Of a DNA stretch of 48,242 nucleotides, positions 45,596 through 48,242 are shown piece by piece. The notes beneath the pieces were generated by a model. That model was not told the DNA's origin. It did not search any database and saw only the letters and a program-made list of their open reading frames with translations. A program made the translations under genes and the position numbers. Position 1 is the stretch's first letter, and the number at the start of each line of letters is the position of its first letter. The DNA comes from Planctomycetota bacterium (GTDB lineage: Bacteria > Planctomycetota > Phycisphaerae > UBA1845). The stretch lies in NCBI GenBank assembly GCA_016860685.1, contig BOJX01000010.1, positions 1-48,242 on the forward strand, in the 5' to 3' direction.

Positions 45596-45758
45596 GGATG
45601 CCGTCTCTCATGCCGCGCGGCGCCAACGCCGCCGCTCTCCCCACGTTTATCCCTGCGGCGACGGCGTCGCAAGCGCGGTCATTGCCCGGCGGCCTGACCT
45701 GCCGTATCCTCCTCTTGCGTCACCGACCCCCGGCGACGGTCAGCGAACGAGGCTTTCC

Positions 45759-46712
45759 TTGCGAAAGATAGACGGACTTGAACACGCAGCGCCGCTTCCC
45801 GGCGGTTGCGTCCTGACGGTCGGCAATTTCGACGGTGTTCATCGCGCGCACCAGCATCTGCTCAAACATGCAAAGACCCTCGCCGGAGCCTCTCTGCCGC
45901 TGGTGGTCATGACGTTTGAACCGCATCCTTTGACGATCATCGCGCCGCACCGCGCGCCGCAACGACTGACCCCACCGGACGAACGACTTCGATGGTTCGA
46001 GATCTGCAGCGCAGACGTCGTCGTCGTCGTTCGCAGCGATCCCGCCCTGCTGGCGATGACGGCGGCGGATTTCGTCGAGCATGTCCTTGTCTCGCGCTTT
46101 CGCCCGAAGCACGTGATCGAGGGGCCGACCTTCGGGTTCGGACGTGATCGGACCGGGACGAACGAACTTCTTGCAACCCTCGGCGCTCGCTTCGGGTTCG
46201 CCGCACATGTCGTCCCCCCTCTTTACCTCCCCGTCGATGGCGCGGAGCGCGCCATCTCAAGCTCCCTCGTCCGGGAGTGTCTTGTCGCCGGTCGCCTCGA
46301 CATCGCCAACGCCGCCCTCGGACGGCCTTATGCGCTGATCGGCCGCGTCATACCGGGAGACGCCCGCGGGCGCACCCTCGGTTTTCCCACCGCGAACCTC
46401 GACTGCGGCGACCAGCTTGTCCCCGCCGACGGAGTCTACGCCGCTTGCGCTCACACGCCTTCGGGTCGCTTCTCCGCCGCCGTCAACATCGGCGCAGCCA
46501 GGACTTTCGGCGGCGCCGACCGGCGCATCGAGGCTCACCTTCTGGATTTCAACGGCGACCTGTATGATGCCTCCCTGCGGCTGGAACTCCTGAAGTTCCT
46601 GCGGAATCAGCGAACGTTCGCCTCGGCGGACGCACTGAAGACGCAGGTGATGCGTGACCTTGACGACGTCCGAGCGTGCATCAAACCGGAAGCGGAGACA
46701 GTTCGGGGATGA
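45759..46712 (+). CDS. ribF: Bifunctional riboflavin kinase / FAD synthetase
   Basis: 317 residues, the usual length, from a TTG at 45759. FAD synthetase half: VGNFDGVHRAHQHLL with the nucleotide-binding motif, FEPHPLTII, and ISSSLVRECLVAGRLDIAN. Riboflavin kinase half (about 185-305): GDARGRTLGFPTANL, ADGVYAACA and LLDFNGDLYDASLRLELLKFLRNQRTF. It makes FMN and FAD in the cytoplasm. The stop overlaps the next start (ATGA at 46709-46712), so translation of the PD40 gene is probably coupled to it. Confidence 0.95.
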   Translation: MRKIDGLEHAAPLPGGCVLTVGNFDGVHRAHQHLLKHAKTLAGASLPLVVMTFEPHPLTIIAPHRAPQRLTPPDERLRWFEICSADVVVVVRSDPALLAMTAADFVEHVLVSRFRPKHVIEGPTFGFGRDRTGTNELLATLGARFGFAAHVVPPLYLPVDGAERAISSSLVRECLVAGRLDIANAALGRPYALIGRVIPGDARGRTLGFPTANLDCGDQLVPADGVYAACAHTPSGRFSAAVNIGAARTFGGADRRIEAHLLDFNGDLYDASLRLELLKFLRNQRTFASADALKTQVMRDLDDVRACIKPEAETVRG

Positions 46713-48094
46713 TCATGACCTTGTGGGTTACCTTGTTGTTGATTGAGGCTCCGCCAGACCGGCGCCCGACGGATCCGGGCGGCGTCACCGAGCGCGTGAG
46801 CGTTTCTACATCCGGCGACGAGGCGGACGGCATGAGCATGATGCCCGACATTTCCGCCGACGGACGCTTCGTCACCTTCGAGTCCGGCGCTGGAAATCTC
46901 GTTCCTGATGACGACAACTGCGCGTCCGACGTCTTCGTCTTCGACCGGCTGACCCGGACGACCGAGCGCGTCAGCATCTCCTCGACCGGCCTCGCGGGCG
47001 ACGCCGGAAGTCAACGCCCTCGCATCAGCGGCGACGGACGTTTCATCGCGTTTCAGAGCAACGCCTCAAATCTCGTCCCTCACGATCTCAACGGCTGCAC
47101 CGACATCTTCGTTCACGACCGCCTGACCGGAAGGACGACGCGCGCAAGCGAAGACCTCCTCGGGGCGGAGGGCGACAACGCCAGCATTCAGCCCCGTCTC
47201 AGCTCCTGCGGGCGCTACGTCGCGTTTCACTCCGCCGCCAGTTGGGATGAGCGCGACGTCAACGGACAGTGGGACGTCTACCTCAAAGATCTCCTCACCG
47301 GCGACCTCGAGCTCATCAGCCTCAGCAACGACGGCGCGGTCGGAAATGACTGGAGCGAGCACTGCTACGTGTCCAGCGGCGGACGCTGGGTCGTCTATCA
47401 CAGCAAAGCCACGAACCTGGTTCCCGACGACCGGAACGATAAAGACGACATTTTCATCTTCGATCGCGCCGAGAGGCGCACCCGCCGCCTTTCCGTCAAC
47501 GCCGCCGGCGAGGAATCCGACGGCAACAGCGCGTTCCCCGCGATCTGCGGCGACGGACGCTGGGTCGTCTTTGAAAGCGACGGGACCAACCTCGTCCCGG
47601 ACGACACGAACCGCCAGCGCGATGTCTTTCTCTGCGACACCCTCGCGGGCGCATTGAGGCTTATTTCCCGCGCCGACCAGCGCCCCTCGGATGGCGCGAG
47701 CATAAGGGCGCATATCAGCGATGACGGCAGGTTCGTGGTCTACGTAAGCCAGGCGATGAATCTGGACCCGCGCTTTGCTCCGTCGGCCGGCGCAAAGATC
47801 TACTTCTACGACGTCGCCGCGAAAACGACCGCGCTCGCAGGACTCACCACTGTCGGCACGCCGGCGGAAGGCGCCTGCACTTTCCCGATGATATCAGCGG
47901 ACGGCGCCGCGATCGCCTTCGTCGGGTTCGCTTCCGACCTGGTTCCCGACGACCGGAACAACCTGGCCGACGTTTTCGTTCGTGCCGCAGCGCCTTATGA
48001 TGGAGAATCCGCCGTCGCGATCCTCCCGGATTCGCCGCCGCCGAAGAACGCGCTGCCTGATCCTCCTGGCGTCGGAAGGACGCCCGGTCCCTGA
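46709..48094 (+). CDS. PD40/TolB-like beta-propeller protein
   Basis: 461 residues from the ATG at 46709, which overlaps the ribF stop as ATGA. A short hydrophobic N-terminus (MIMTLWVTLLLIEAP) may be a signal. Six or seven repeats of the WD40-like PD40 type follow, each with a pattern like ISADGRFVTFESGAGNLVPDD then DVFVFDRLT: MPDISADGRFV, RISGDGRFIAF, RLSSCGRYVAF, YVSSGGRWVVYH, AICGDGRWVVFES, HISDDGRFVVYVS, MISADGAAIAFVG. The C-terminus is Pro-rich. A binding role in the periplasm is likely, but the partner is unknown. Its stop overlaps the next start (TGATG). Confidence 0.88.
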   Translation: MIMTLWVTLLLIEAPPDRRPTDPGGVTERVSVSTSGDEADGMSMMPDISADGRFVTFESGAGNLVPDDDNCASDVFVFDRLTRTTERVSISSTGLAGDAGSQRPRISGDGRFIAFQSNASNLVPHDLNGCTDIFVHDRLTGRTTRASEDLLGAEGDNASIQPRLSSCGRYVAFHSAASWDERDVNGQWDVYLKDLLTGDLELISLSNDGAVGNDWSEHCYVSSGGRWVVYHSKATNLVPDDRNDKDDIFIFDRAERRTRRLSVNAAGEESDGNSAFPAICGDGRWVVFESDGTNLVPDDTNRQRDVFLCDTLAGALRLISRADQRPSDGASIRAHISDDGRFVVYVSQAMNLDPRFAPSAGAKIYFYDVAAKTTALAGLTTVGTPAEGACTFPMISADGAAIAFVGFASDLVPDDRNNLADVFVRAAAPYDGESAVAILPDSPPPKNALPDPPGVGRTPGP

Positions 48095-48242
48095 TGAATC
48101 CGCTCTTGCAAGCCTACGACGCCGCCGCGAACCGCGCCGCCACGCTGCGCAGGCCGCTCCTTTTATCGCATACGAAACCGGACGGCGACGCCTTCGGCTC
48201 CCTCGTCGCCGCGCGCGAAATGCTTCGCGCCCGCGGCGCCGA
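48094..48242 (+). CDS. nrnA: DHH-family phosphoesterase, NrnA-like (3' truncated by window edge)
   Basis: Starts at the ATG at 48094 within the overlap TGATG and runs off the window after about 49 residues. LLLSHTKPDGDAFGSLVA is the HxxPDGDAxGS motif of DHH phosphoesterases such as NrnA (oligoribonuclease / pAp phosphatase) and bacterial RecJ relatives; the size of the N-terminus fits NrnA. ribF and nrnA are commonly neighbours in bacteria (rbfA-nrnA-truB-ribF order), which supports the call. The catalytic DHH motif itself is outside the window. Confidence 0.75.
   Translation, partial: MNPLLQAYDAAANRAATLRRPLLLSHTKPDGDAFGSLVAAREMLRARGA

Overview
The window is GC-rich and almost fully coding, and it most likely comes from a member of the Planctomycetota, possibly near the Phycisphaerae. 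This is inferred from gene content: a MoxR / DUF58 / BatA-type operon with a PQQ-propeller protein and a squalene-cyclase-like protein, an H-X9-DG prepilin-like protein, an NPCBM protein, a DUF255 thioredoxin-like protein, long coiled-coil secreted proteins and dispersed CATG-type hairpin repeats. No rRNA, tRNA or CRISPR array was recognised. The GC-rich code produces many long antisense open frames, which were treated as shadows.

Layout. 1-3.7 kb: the 3' end of a PLP aminotransferase, then on the minus strand kbl (glycine C-acetyltransferase), a GNAT acetyltransferase and an MprF-type membrane protein. 3.9-7.1 kb: an exported DUF255 protein, convergent with a YdeI/DUF1905 protein. 7.1-9.4 kb: a gene-free leader of about 600 nt with strong, partly mutually exclusive RNA helices, followed by a GspE/PilB-family ATPase. 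9.7-14.4 kb: a truncated or frameshifted carbohydrate-binding-like ORF, a YgiQ radical SAM protein carrying a heptanucleotide repeat insertion, a prepilin-like protein and NAD kinase. 14.4-16.2 kb: a small accessory island in which an orphan P-loop protein lies between inverted copies of a CATG hairpin repeat, with an IS630-type transposase remnant beside it. 16.2-19.6 kb: a secreted cysteine-containing protein, threonine aldolase, and a protein joining a C2H2 zinc finger to histone H1-like basic segments and a winged-helix-like C-terminus.

20.1-30.2 kb is a long plus-strand operon: PQQ propeller, squalene-cyclase-like protein, MoxR ATPase, DUF58 protein and BatA/VWA membrane protein. The order suggests a chaperone/VWA system acting on the cell envelope. 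30.2-33.5 kb holds a membrane zinc peptidase, UDP-glucose dehydrogenase and an exported cyclophilin (minus strand). 33.7-37.5 kb holds a small unknown protein, a secreted M23 peptidase and a secreted galactose-oxidase-like copper-radical enzyme. 37.5-44.0 kb is a compact minus-strand operon: coiled-coil protein, helical-repeat protein, NPCBM protein and a tandem HtrA-like protein whose second protease domain lacks the catalytic triad. 44.2-48.2 kb holds an MFS transporter, divergent from a tightly coupled ribF / PD40 propeller / nrnA-like (partial) cluster.

The most unusual items are the structured leader before the GspE-family ATPase, the zinc-finger/H1-like protein, a cysteine-containing C-terminal domain shared by two secreted proteins 18 kb apart, the repeat-bounded P-loop gene with the IS630 remnant, and the half-dead tandem protease.
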